Shown here: positions 21,833 to 32,474 of the stretch, one piece after another
Layout: each line of letters starts with the position of its first letter
How positions within the stretch are numbered: the first letter of the stretch is position 1
DNA from: Cyathus striatus
Taxonomy: Eukaryota > Basidiomycota > Agaricomycetes > Agaricales > Nidulariaceae
Length of the DNA: 64,000 nt
Direction: 5' to 3'
NCBI GenBank assembly: GCA_025738555.1
Contig: JAOVFP010000017.1
Coordinates: 2,108,001-2,172,000 of the forward strand
The notes under the pieces: generated by a model
Seen by the model: the letters and a program-made list of their open reading frames with translations, nothing else
Databases searched by the model: none
What the model was told of the DNA's origin: nothing
Position numbers and translations under genes: made by a program

Positions 21833-23562
21833 CTAGAAACCCGATGATTTACCAGAACGAGTTTGCACATTTTGTGTCAACTCCTCCACCAGCTGCGCTA
21901 TCCTCTCATTTGATGCTTCTTGCTGTTCTCTTAGGGCTCCAACTTCTTGGGACAGGATAAGTACAGGATCATCCACTGCTGTTTCTGTAGCCACCAGATA
22001 CATTATTGATGGGTAGTATAAATTGGCCTTTGGAATCTCCGACTCTTTTCTAGCCAACATTTTATTTATAGTATCCTTATAAGGGTACACGCCATGCTGC
22101 AAACATTCATTTGTAGCACATAAAATAATATTGCCGTTGACCTCGCAGATGATTCCATCATCAATGTCCTTCTGCTTTTCCTTGCAATTAACAAAGTTGT
22201 CATTGCACTTCCCACAATAGAAACAACCCCTGCCTACTGGTGATGGATACAAGCTACTAGCATTGCCATAAGATGAGTTTTGAAAGGTGGGTGGTGCCCA
22301 AGCTGGTGTTCTAGCTACTGACACATTAGTCCTAGGATAGCTTTCAAACATGGATTTAATTTCCTGTTTGAAAGTCGTCATGCTCGCGGCCACTGCCTCC
22401 TGGACTTCCTTTTGATGTCCACCTCTGGGGTTTCCACCTTTACAGAATGTCTAGGCACATCTGTCCTTTTGAACCGATTCTTTTTAGACTTGCACTTCCC
22501 CTTAGCTTTAGACTTAGTCACCCCCCTTTCTTCTTTGTCTTCACTAGAGCTACTAGAAGAAGAATCTGAATCCTGACTTGACAGGTCCAACTCAGATTCT
22601 TGCACCAGGTGCTTTCGTCTAACCACTGCATCACATTCCTTCAAGATAGTTTTGTAGGGGAATCTATCATTGGGGTCCTCTCCATCTTTCTTGGGTATCT
22701 GCTCTAGTCATGACTCTAGTTTACACTGGAACCTGTGGTCCAAGGCGCTTTCCAAGAGCTGAACTATCAACATGTTCAAGATAATTTTGGCTTCTTCGCA
22801 TATCGAAGCGCCCATTTCAAACTCGCATTTGAATGTTTTCCACTTTTTACGGTCCATGGGGGACAACTTTGCATGCTGCTTAACTATCCTTTGCAACTTT
22901 GACAGTTTTCCTACTTCTGCATCTTCATCATACTCTTGTAGAACTCGTTTCTTGAACTTGTCCCAATCTTTTGCTTCTGCCTTCACCTCTGCGAACACTT
23001 TTACCATCTCCTGGACATGGCTGCATGTGATTGTGCGAATTGCATATTGAATCCTGGCTGCAGCATCATTATAGTTATAGATTTTAAATCGTTCCTCCAG
23101 ACAGTCCAGCCAATATTGCACTTCACTGCCTTTTCCGTTCCACTTATTCACATCCCTTGTATAAGGGTCTGGTATTTCCTTTGCCATCGTTTCCTGTGGT
23201 TCTGCTATAGTGGTATGTATGTGTATGGGTCCTGTTTTGACAATGGGTTCTGTAACTAATTCAAGTGTCTCGTTGACTGTGCCACTGGTGTTTTCAGAGA
23301 GATTCCAATTTACTAGGGTGGATACTAAACGCTCGGCCTCACTATCTGACTCAGTATTATTCTTGACAACTGGTCCTTCAACAGGTGTTGGGGAAACTAA
23401 TTGCTCAAGTATGTCACTGGTACTGGCAAGTGTGGCTACAGGTATCTCTATCCAGCTTAGTTCAGTATCACTTTCCTCAAATGCTCCTGGTACTTTTGGC
23501 TTCCATGGTGTCTTAGTCCTCTTCACCATTTCAAATTCCAATGCCTCTGATCCCACTTTCAA
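21833..23562 (-). pseudogene. Gypsy Gag-like protein, frameshifted
   Basis: The N-terminal frame (23562-22708) contains PYTRDVNKWNGKGSEVQYWL and AARIQYAIRTITCSHVQEMV, which look like the retrotransposon Gag/capsid fold. The middle (22644-22378) is a serine/lysine-rich stretch. The last frame (22393-21833) has a zinc-knuckle-like CFYCGKCNDNFVNC: the cysteine spacing is right (CX2C...C), but the usual histidine is Asp. It then has QEVGALREQQEASNERIAQL, a short coiled coil. Stops and frame changes separate the three parts. Gag would form the retrotransposon particle. Confidence 0.7.
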
Positions 23563-23851
23563 TGAGTTCTTAGTCCTTCATGAAATATTGGCCCCTGAAC
23601 ATGTTTATCTAACACGTGTGCTAAGCTGGCTGCTCTATTGATCTCTATACTGCTATGCCTTCTTGGCACTCTGACTACTATATCTCTGCTATACTAGAGA
23701 ATGTCCTGTTCTTGTCTGATCTGGGGGAAATGAGCTTATATTCTTGAAAACGCTTTACTTCGTATAACATGAGCAAGTCACCTCTACTAGATAATCATTT
23801 ATGTAAAACCCACACCAATTTCCGACTTTTACTTCTAATATTCTGATTTCC
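23563..23851 (-). other. Gypsy 5' untranslated leader
   Basis: This is the stretch between the Gag start region and the primer-binding site. It has no long open frame and would be the leader of the element's RNA. Confidence 0.5.
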
Positions 23852-23869
23852 CCCTCGCGGTGGGCTCCA
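23852..23869 (-). other. Candidate tRNA primer-binding site
   Basis: Two bases inside the 5' LTR, the minus strand reads TGGAGCCCACCGCGAGGG. A TGG start just inside the LTR is the usual signature of a primer-binding site complementary to a tRNA 3' CCA end. I could not match it to a specific tRNA. Confidence 0.7.
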
Positions 23870-23871
23870 GA

Positions 23872-24936
23872 TAAAAGGGCAAAGAGGGTTACTAGGGAGT
23901 AATAGCTATGAAACTATGTAAGGGTTGTCACTTACTCTTGCTAACAATCAAGCAGGGGGCAAGTCTGGGGGAATATCTTCAGAATACACAAGGTGATTCC
24001 AGGCAAGGGAGGGATGAACACACTACAATATTTCACTTGTAATCTATAATGCTTGTAATCACTAATAATAAACTAAGCTTCTTTGAGGTCCTGGGAGGGC
24101 TTAGATCACACTGGGTTTTTACACTCGGAAATTGAATAGATTATCACAAATACACTGAATAGCACTGATAGCGGAAGGAATCGATACAGGATTGCTTGGT
24201 TCTACATGAGCAGGTTTGCAAGTCTTATATACTACTGGAAAAGTGGAGTTCTTAGGTACTGTAAAGGTACTGTACAGGTATAGCAGATGTCTAGATAAGG
24301 TAATTAACTACGACACTGGGCGGAGGGACGTGCACAAAGGTCTGGATAGGAGAGCGTTGGACTTAGCTCCTCAAAAAGGGGGGTGTGCGTGATAATAGAG
24401 ATGCGCCTATTGGCTGATGTGCATGTCTCAGATGCCCCGTCGTGTCGTGGGCCTAAAGATAGAACCATCGGCAACCATGGCTTTGGGTATATGGTCTGTT
24501 CACTTCGATCGGTAGATCAGGGTGAGATCTCATTCGCAAGATGCCAAGGACCGATCTGGGTTGAGTCCAGAGTAGCGGCAATGGCTGTTGGCGCTTGATG
24601 GGCACCTTGACACTGTCAGCTTCTTTGGGTAAGTTGTGCTGCCGGAACCATCCCGTGACCCAGATGTGTTGTGTTACCGCGCGCTTATGGTGGATCAAGT
24701 GCCGCTGGGGTTCTATATACACACTTTCCTGCTAATCCCTTATTATAATCACTATTTCTTTTAGATCTGTTCACTATGTCCTTGGTGGTGGTGACTATAA
24801 ATAGCACAATTGTTGGCAGTTCAGACCTCACTCCAACACTTAGGTAATCCAATGGTGATTGCAAGTGAGTGATTTATATTATGTAGATATTGCAAAAATT
24901 ACGCTTATATACGTTGTACGTCCGTCAGGCGTATCA
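23872..24936 (-). repeat. Gypsy LTR (5' LTR of the element)
   Basis: This is the right copy of the 1065-bp LTR, the same length as 11478-12542. For minus-strand transcription it contains the promoter. Differences from the left LTR are confined almost wholly to the plus-strand second half. Confidence 0.85.
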
Positions 24937-26455
24937 ATCCCAAAAAGCAATATATACACTCTTGGTTCTGGCTCGCGCTCTTCTCCCGTTCTGAACGATG
25001 TACAGTGGATAGCAAAAGAAGCGAAGCGTGGGCGGTAGTTGATTCCGGATCGGGTGAAAAGGATATTTTGTTTCGTGTTCGTTCTCCCCTCCCTCTACCT
25101 TCTTTACTAGCTAACAAGTTCTCTTATAGACACTCCAGGGCTCCCTACGCTTATCCCCTTCTCCACCCGCACCAGGGGGCATATTCCCCTTCCTAACACT
25201 CCCCAATCCAACCCTCGACCCACTAACCAAACTCGGCATAGTATCATTCACACACCGCCGCCGCTCAGGCGGCGATTTCTATGACTATACAGCGTGGTAC
25301 GGTGCTGTGAGAGACGAAGACCAGGTTACGCTCTGACAGAGCATGTTCCCACAATACGTTAGGGAACGAAGGCCGTCCCCACCCGCGGAGGAGGATCGTG
25401 TTGTGGGTAAGTTTGTGAAGGAAGAGGAGGAGGGAGTGGAAGTGCCTGAGGAAGAGCTGAAAGTGTTCGAAGAGCTGATTGGGGAGATGGAGTTGAGGGA
25501 GTTGTTGGATCTTCTGCTGGTGGCATTGAGTAATGGTCAGATGCGTCGTGCGAGGATTGTTAAAGCTGTCGTGAGAAGGCCTGAGTTGTTGCTTTTGGAT
25601 GAACCGTGGAGTACGTCCCCTTCTTTCTTTCCTTTCTCCTATAAAGTTCTAATAAGCTTGCAGCGTGACTAGGCACGCACGCACGACCTCTCCTACTCAT
25701 ACTTCTACACCAGCTACACGAATCACGCGCTCCCGCGGATTATATTGGGATTGAGAACGCAGGACGTGATTCCGGAGTGGATTACTAACGTTGTGCTTGT
25801 GCATGGAGGGGGTGTAGTTGTGGGTGAGAAGGGGGAGGTGTTGGAGGAGGTAAGGAAGGATCATTCAGTGTTTGTCGCGTCTGGGGATCGGTTTGTTGGT
25901 GAACATGCAGAGGCGGAGGAGAAGAAGAAGGAAGGGGAGGTACTAATGAAAATGGAGGGTGTTTCTGTGTAATATGGACCACGTGTCATACGTTCCCTCT
26001 TCTCTTCCCCTCCCCTTCCTTCCTTCCTTCCTTACTAATCGTGTGTAAGGATACTCGAAGATATAAACTGGACGATATGACAAGGCGAGAGGTGGCATTT
26101 CCAAGGCGCCAATGGTATGTGTCTTATGTTCGGTACTGGTAAACCACGTCTAACGCATACTTTAAGGATCTGGGAATACGACGTTGTTGTCGTTGTTGAC
26201 GGGTGAACATCCACAGTCGTGGGTGCAGAAAGGGCTTTGGTTGCCTTCTGTTCCTCGCACCCCCTCCTCTTCGTCGTCAATACCCTCGCCAACATCATCC
26301 ACATCTCCCACTCTCACCCCATCAAGCTACCCCCTCCTCCCCCGCCGATCCATCCCAACACCCCACCTAAGCCGACTAATCTCGCACCTCTCCCCGAGCT
26401 CTACGACGCCTTCTCCCGGTGGCATCCCGGTATGGGGTCGGTGTGTAATTGATTT
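24937..26455 (+). pseudogene. ABC ATPase copy 2, main part, inactivated
   Basis: This continues the gene whose start is at 11053. It encodes MFPQYVRERRPSP, LVALSNGQMRRARIVKAV (ABC signature) and RRPELLLLDEPW (Walker B), with the same introns as the intact copy. It carries a TGA in VTLxQSMF (about 25335, CGA expected) and a stop in VSVxYGP (about 25970). At the second Walker A, GATCTGGGAATACGACG gives GSGNTT where the intact copy has GSGKTT, losing the essential lysine. The 3' end (about 26430) has lost some 440 bp, jumping from HPG to the 3' flank GTGTGTAATTGATT. An SDR copy follows at once. Confidence 0.8.
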
Positions 26456-26469
26456 TTACCTGCTCTTTC

Positions 26470-27200
26470 TCCTCTCAGGTCGTCCAAGGCACGCTGCCAA
26501 AGGAGGGACACTGCATACTGCTGTCTATTCTGTTGACTGCCTGTGGTTGACCTGAAGAAGTGAAGGAGCAACGTCATTGCAGTGAGCGTGAGTCCTGGGA
26601 TATGATATGTTGGCACCATCGGACCGTTCATGGGTGCAAAGTGGAGTGTAGTGCGAGGGTAGGGTGTCAGTATGGTCATCTACGTTCTTTTTCTTCTCTT
26701 TCCTCTCAAATAACCATGATCTCACTCGTTTATTGCTATAGATACATGCTCTTATATCCCCTCTTGCTACGCATTTTGGCAAAAGGCACGAACTTGGCGA
26801 TACAGGGCGTGCTACATTTGTTATTTTTGCCGACGTCGTTTATGGTTCCGCCTGGGAAGGTGGTCGAGGAGATGTTGAAGCCTGAGGTACTTTTTGCCGA
26901 GTGCGGGGTTATCCCGCTTAATGTGAGGGATAATGCAGCTGGTGTAGAGAAGGGGAAGAAACAAGCGGAGGGTAAGCTGAAGGCCGAGAAGAAGAAGAAA
27001 GGGAAAGGGAAAGAGGACGAACCTCAAGAGTACGGAAGCGATGAGGTCGGGAGGGCTGTGTGGGAGGCTTATGAGGCTGCTTTGAAGGTTTGTGAAGAGG
27101 GGGAGCCTAAGTTTGAGAAACGGAGGGGAAGTCGGCTGCTTCATAGGTTGTTTGGACTTTCAGCATTAGATTGGATTTGGCCTTTATATTATAAATAATA
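26470..27200 (+). pseudogene. SDR-like oxidoreductase C-terminal half, copy 3
   Basis: This has the same organisation as copy 1: VVQGTLPKEGHCILLSILL at 26478 on, a short deleted middle compared with copy 2, then after an intron (about 26672-26742) ILAKGTNLAIQGVLHLLFLP, VPPGKVVEEMLKPEV, LFAECGVIPLNVRDNAAG, a lysine-rich KKKKGKGKE insert and YGSDEVGRAVWEAYEAALKV to PLYYK with TAA at 27198. The 3' exon is fully open, but the cofactor-binding N-terminus and catalytic YxxxK are absent. It is likely non-functional, or part of a longer gene lost upstream. Confidence 0.5.
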
Positions 27201-27536
27201 AGTAGTACAAGTCTGTACAACGTATATGACTTCAAAAACACCCCAGTGAGCTGTATTCTTATCTCGGTGACAACAAACGCAGCTTTTTAAACCATTTTCC
27301 CTTTCTTTTTGTCGCAGTATCTTCCGCATGTTCCTCACTGACCGACCCCTCTCTTGTTAGTGGAGCACTAGCATTTGGCGTCACTTGCATGCCGGAAACT
27401 TTGCATCTCTGGAACGTACGATTACGTTTCAGCCTCCAAGAAAATGACCAGACGGACCTCGTGGTAGCTTCCTATGAGATGACCTATGAAAACTTTGATT
27501 TCGTGTTGTGCCGAAATCTCCATAAGCTCCCATTTT
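27201..27536. other. SDR 3' flank and unassigned spacer
   Basis: Positions 27201-27375 match the flanks at 1410-1575 and 6710-6870. The rest, up to the NLR-like gene on the other strand, has no recognisable feature. Confidence 0.5.
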
Positions 27537-28110
27537 CTATAAAGTGCTGTGGCTATCACACTTGACGATGGAATGTGCTTGAAAATATCGTGAAAAACTG
27601 CTAAGCAGGCAGTACTGTTGTAATGATTGCATAAATAATCTCCTGTCCCGGAATCTAATTCTTACTAACCTTTGTCGAGGACTACTCATCATTATGTCTA
27701 ACATGCGGCATATTGATCGGGCCTGATCGTCTTTGTCTAATTGGTAGATGTATCCAGAAGCTTTCATCAGGTCTGTGAACCACTTGGAGATTGGTCCATG
27801 GAAGATATCGTCCATAATTGCATTCTCCTGGATATTAAGCAATTTCTCTAGAGTTTGACCTATATTGACGAAGAACTCGTCTTCTCCATTCTCGGGTTTT
27901 GTTAGAAGGTGGTACAACATGAATATATCATCTTGACGATATTGTTTCACATGGCTAAGGACTTCGAAGTCGATTAAGTCTTGGACTTTTGCTTTAGTAG
28001 TGTGCTGCATGTTATATATTAGACTAGTTGACATGGAATACACCGAAGAAAATGCTTACTCTTTTATACAATTTATCAACCAGGTGTCCCAGCGCAGATT
28101 TGTATGAAGC

Positions 28111-28596
28111 AAAATGAACATGCGTATTTGAGTCATACTGCTGTAGCGCATTTTCCACTTGACTATGGCCTTCTAGGAGTCTATTTTCATGAATGAAATC
28201 AAGAAGATTATCATCCCAATCACTTAATTCCAAATGACAAAAACAACACCCCACAGAGTAGTTGTAAACGATATCTGGCAATCCTAAGATCACAAATTCA
28301 GTGAGCAATTAGGATGGGATAAATGATTCCCTCACCTGAGGGTCTATTACACAAATGGTCAAGGCAATGTTTTGCTAGTCGAGCATGTGCTTTATATTCA
28401 TCAATGAAGAATTGATGAGACCTGGAAGGGTCACGAAGAAAATCATCCAGTGAAGCATGATAAAATCGGAGAGCTCCACTTCCAGTCTCGCTTACATCAA
28501 CGATTGAATGGAGGTCGACAAGAAGAAGCAGAGTCTCATTGCTGTTCATGAAAAAAAAAGCATCCAGATATTCAGCTGATGCTAATATTTCGTCTC
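28111..28596 (-). repeat. Tandem duplication unit A (486 bp)
   Basis: This is a direct repeat of 28597-29082, starting AAAATGAACATGCG and ending CGTCTC. The two units are equal in length and differ at few positions (for example TGATGAGACC versus TGACAAGATC). Confidence 0.9.
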
Positions 28597-29082
28597 AAAA
28601 TGAACATGTGTATTTGAGTCATACTGCTGTAGCGCATTTTCCACTTGACTATGGCCTTCTAGGAGTCTATTTTCATGAATGAAATCAAGAAGATTATCAT
28701 CCCAATCACTTAATTCCAAATGACAAAAACAACACCCCACAGAGTAGTTGTAAACGATATCTGGCAATCCTAAGATCACAAATTCAGTGAGCAATTAGAA
28801 TGAGATAGATGATTCCCTCACCTGAGGGTCTATTACACAAATGGTCAAGGCAATGTTTTGCTAGTCGAGCATGTGCTTTATATTCATCAATGAAGAATTG
28901 ACAAGATCGGGAAGGGTCACGAAGAAAATCATCCAGTGAAGCATGATAAAATCGGAGAGCTCCACTTCCAGTCTCGCTTACATCAATAATTGAATGGAGG
29001 TCGACAAGAAGAAGTAGAGTCTCATTACTATTCATGAAAAAAAAGGCATCCAAATATTCAGCTGATGCCAATATTTCGTCTC
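28597..29082 (-). repeat. Tandem duplication unit B (486 bp)
   Basis: This is the upstream unit in gene orientation. It contains the end of exon 2, the 52-bp intron and the start of exon 3 of the NLR-like gene. Confidence 0.9.
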
Positions 29083-30269
29083 CTGAGACAGGAACATGTC
29101 CTTTATTCAAGAACATAATTGCTTCCAATATCATAGCCACTTTTGAATAGTTTTTCGAAGCCGAAAGTATTGTGGAATATAACCCATCAAGTTGAGCAAA
29201 TGGGTTTTCACCATTCAGTGGAAAATTTTCCAGAATGGTATGTAGTCTTCTCTGTGGATCATGTCGGGGATCAGAAATGTAATTAACTAAGGTGGATGCA
29301 TAGATGAACTGGCCAGAAGATTTTTTAACAATGATCTTAATGACTTCATCGGATGGCCAAGACGCCGGGAGAGTGGAGCCCAATGTGTGGTATTGCTTGA
29401 GAGCAAGAAAATGACTCCGAAGAAATAAATCTATGTCTTTATCAGGATCAAAAGTGTTGTCGAGAGCCAGCTGCATGAGAAATGATGAGTTTCTGTCCAC
29501 ATTTCTATTAACCGCATCTCTAATTTCGACCTCGGGACGGCCAACCAACAAAATGCGAAGATTAGAGTTATCCACCTGAGTCGCAAGTGGTTTAACAATG
29601 GCTTCGATAATTTGGGCTTGATCATTTTGAGTGGTTTCGCATTCATCCAACCCATCAATTATAATAAGTCTGGGCATAGAGTCCGAAACCACAATGTTAT
29701 ATGGGTTAAAGACAAGTTCCTCCATTTGTGTCTTAATGTTTGAATTGAATATATTGGGATTTTTCTCGATATATGCGACAATATGCTGTTTTGCCTCCGG
29801 AATTGATATGCAAATCTGGTATGCGATAGTCGCCACGAGACCATCCCTTTTGTTAAGTCCAGCTCTAAACCGGGAAAAAAAGAAGCTGGCTGCTAACATC
29901 CCTTTGTGATGGTATTCATCAGCGATCGTCTGAGCGATCGCGGATTTCCCGGTGCCCACAGGTCCATATAACCACATCACCCTAGATGACTTAACATCGC
30001 TATCAGCCCAGTCCTTAATGATGCTTAGTACTGCTTTCCGTGTTTCCGGATGGCACTTCGGTGCATTATAACGATCTCTAGCATTGTGAGCTGCTCCAAC
30101 AGTGATTTGTTTTTGAAGGAAATTAAACCCTGCTAAATATTATATTCGAGTGTTGAGATTAGTAGCCCAGCAAACCACCACTAGATCTACCTTGATCGGC
30201 ACCGATGTGAATATCAGTCTGTGAGAGGCGGCCTATAGTAAAATTGTTGGCGTGGTTGAACATGCCCAT

Positions 30270-30585
30270 GATACAGTAGATCCACGGATGAGAACTGGAA
30301 AAGATTCTAGTCGCAAAGGCTGTGTCAATTTGTTGTGGTTTCTGAGAACTACAAGCGTTGTGTATTCTAGCGAATACACGAAATGTAAGTACACTCAGAT
30401 AGAATAGAAACGTACCCTTTATCACCTGGTCTTGAGGAGTATGTGGGAGAAGGAATAAGTAAGGGATGAGTGTACCATTAGTAATGATGTAAGCTTAGTG
30501 ATATTTGGGTTCTCGAAATGTAAGCCAACCAGTTATGTAATGCATGTCACATGCTACTACCAATTTAATCGAGGGTGTGGATTAT
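30270..30585. other. NLR-like gene upstream region
   Basis: This lies upstream of the minus-strand NLR start. There is no conserved promoter motif I can name and no further gene. Confidence 0.4.
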
Positions 30586-30845
30586 TGTTAGTCCCGAGAT
30601 CAGGGTACAGTGGGTAAGGTAAGTTTTAATTGGCTAGAGTAAGTACAGGGAGTCGGGACCAACTGAATATGTATATTAGGTAGTTTTGTACATAGGCCGG
30701 TAGGGTTCCCTACACTTACACAATACATATATCTATTAGCTATCATATTCATATGATTTGGAGCTACCTACAATACATAGCATCACATATAGACATATTG
30801 AAATAGTACAGCTTGAACGCAGCAGAATTGAGTAGATAACTAACA
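30586..30845 (+). mobile_element. Candidate solo LTR (TGTTAG...CTAACA)
   Basis: This 260-bp segment begins TGTTAGTCCCGAGATC and ends GATAACTAACA, giving 6-bp inverted ends of the Copia-like type. An internal inverted pair GTTAGTCCCGA/TCGGGACCAAC lies at 30587-30664. Flanks are ATTAT and AATTA, not a clean duplication, and there is no undisrupted copy of this site in the window to compare. Confidence 0.4.
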
Positions 30846-30879
30846 AATTACCATGACCGGTTGACGGTCAATCACTGGC

Positions 30880-32474
30880 TCCGACCTTTTGACTGGCTGA
30901 GTCTGATGGGGTCAATGACAACATTGGCTCCACATGGGTGTGGAGCTTGTATATCTAGATTATATATAGATGATACCCATACTTAGTACTTCTCAGCTTT
31001 GTTAGATAAGTTTGTAAGAAGCTAGTAGTTGAAGTTGGTAGTGGCGTGTCACTGGTATGTAACCTGCTCAGAGTCTCAAACAACCATATTCATCGTACCA
31101 TTCCACCTTGGTTCCACCAGTCGTTCTGGCATGTTCAATAACTCTAGCACTAAAATACCTTGTAGTTATCATCCCAGTAATGCTCCTTCCACAATATCTG
31201 CTTGAGGTACTTATGGTGCTGACTTATTAATACATTACTAGGGTCGGAAAGTCTGTTGTTGTATTTTGTGAATAAAGAAGCAGAACATGACCCTCATGAT
31301 CAAACCAAGCCCAAATGCCACCCACTAACACGGGAACGCGTTCAACATGAGATAGTGCAATGGGTTAAAAACAAGAGCGAGAAAACCTCCAAAAGTATCT
31401 TGTGGGTTTATGGACCAGAAAAAGCAGGTAAATCTGCAATTTCGAGATCTGTGGCCGAAAGAGAGGACATGAAGGACATATTCTGGGGGTTCTACGCATT
31501 CTCTCAGTATGGAAGTGTGGATAAATTGGTGCCTACATTGGCACACCAACTTTCCTTTCATGTCCCTGGCATGAAACAGTATATTACTAATGCCATAGAT
31601 GAAGACAGCGGGATATTCGCAAAATCTGTGGAAATACAACTGCTACTCCTCATTGTTCAGCCTCTGCAAAATTGCTTCAAACACGACAATAGCAAGCCTC
31701 AAAAATTAGGCTGCATCATTATCGACGGATTGGAATGCTTGGAACCTGAAGTTCAATGTTGCACAATACGAAGCATTGTCAATGCATTATCCCTTTCATC
31801 AATCAATCTACGCTTCTTGATTTTCAGCCGACCCGAGCCTGAAATTCAAAACACATTCAAGCAGAATGATATAGCTCAATACTGTTCATCATTGGAGCTC
31901 AATGAAGAATTCAACCCTGATCAAGATATCAAAACTTTTCTTAAAGACAAGTTTACGGAGATTAGGAGAACTCGAGCTCGGCCTTCAAGCATTCAGAATG
32001 AAGTGTGGCCTACCAAGAATGACATTATGACTATCGTGAAGAGATCATCTGGACGATTCATATATCCGGTCACTATTGTTGATTATATAGTAAACCATAA
32101 AGATGATCCTAGTAGACAGCTTCAAAGGATTCTGGAAACCTACCCCATTACTAATGAGGGCGATAAAATGGACGTTCTGCACAGCTTATACGAGGAATGC
32201 AAGTACAACCAATTTGGGGTGCAGTGTGTTGGTGTATGCTGTGACATGCCACTGCTAACAGAGCTAGCATCCATCAAAAACAGTGATGTAGGGAAACATG
32301 AGCTGCCTGACAGCGATGGCGCGGTAGGGTGTGGTCATAGCATTTGCAGAACACTTCGACAGTTACTAGGGATGAAGGTGGATGATAGTACCAACAGGTA
32401 TGTGATACCATATTTCACATTAATCATTGCTGTATTTTTTTATCTATTGTAGCAGCTGGCAGGGGAATTGATCG
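30880..32474 (+). CDS. NACHT-type ATPase gene, copy 2, intact core
   Basis: This is the intact sister of the gene at 4020-5545. A probable first exon lies before a donor at 31051 (CACTGGTATGTAACC). The main exon starts at 31242 after ATTACTAG and is open to a donor at 32397 (CAACAGGTATGTG). After TTGTAG (32452) a few residues and TGA end near 32474. Motifs are PKCHPLTRERVQHEIVQWV, Walker A GPEKAGKSAIS, Walker B GCIIIDGLECLE and LIFSRPEPEI, then SRQLQRILETYP. Only about 390 residues are encoded, ending soon after the NTPase region, so no C-terminal repeats are present. The Walker B end reads DGLECLE, one residue shorter than DGLDKCLV of copy 1. It may be a stand-alone NTPase or an expressed fragment. 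Confidence 0.65.

Larger units (their letters stand above)
11478..24936 (-). mobile_element. Ty3/Gypsy LTR retrotransposon, about 13.5 kb, degenerate
   Basis: Two direct 1065-bp repeats (11478-12542 and 23872-24936) enclose gag-, protease-, reverse transcriptase-, RNase H- and integrase-like sequences on the minus strand. The domain order PR-RT-RH-INT is that of Ty3/Gypsy. A TGG-initiated primer-binding site lies 2 bp inside the right LTR, and a polypurine tract abuts the left LTR, so minus-strand polarity is firm. ATCC flanks both sides (11474-11477 and 24937-24940), inside an ABC gene copy. Many in-frame stops and frameshifts make it non-autonomous now. The size is large because about 3.8 kb of plus-strand genes lie between integrase and the left LTR. 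Confidence 0.85.
27537..30269 (-). pseudogene. NACHT-domain NLR-like gene, broken by a 486-bp tandem duplication
   Basis: Start ATG at 30269: MGMFNHANNFTIGRLSQTD. Exon 1 ends at 30176; the intron is 30130-30175. Exon 2 opens GFNFLQKQITVGAAHNARDR and RYNAPKCHPETRKAV, typical of Agaricomycete NLR-like proteins. Walker A is YGPVGTGKSAIA (about 29965-29940) and Walker B is LIIIDGLDECE (about 29668-29636). Winged-helix-like sequence follows (LRFYHASLDDFLRDPSR). The next intron is 28770-28821 (GTGAGG...CTTAG). A 486-bp block is then repeated in tandem; because 434 of its 486 bases are exonic, the frame is lost and TAG follows HVHFETKY at 28582. The original continuation (HVHFASYKSALGHLVDKL, then 28043-27660) remains downstream. 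Such NTPases act in fungal self/non-self recognition and cell death; the effector domain here is not recognised. Confidence 0.8.

Noticed and set aside
31325..31639. Minus-strand 104-codon frame over NACHT copy 2 (and 4411-4788 over copy 1)
   Set aside because: Conserved only because the sense NACHT exon is conserved; no motif of its own.
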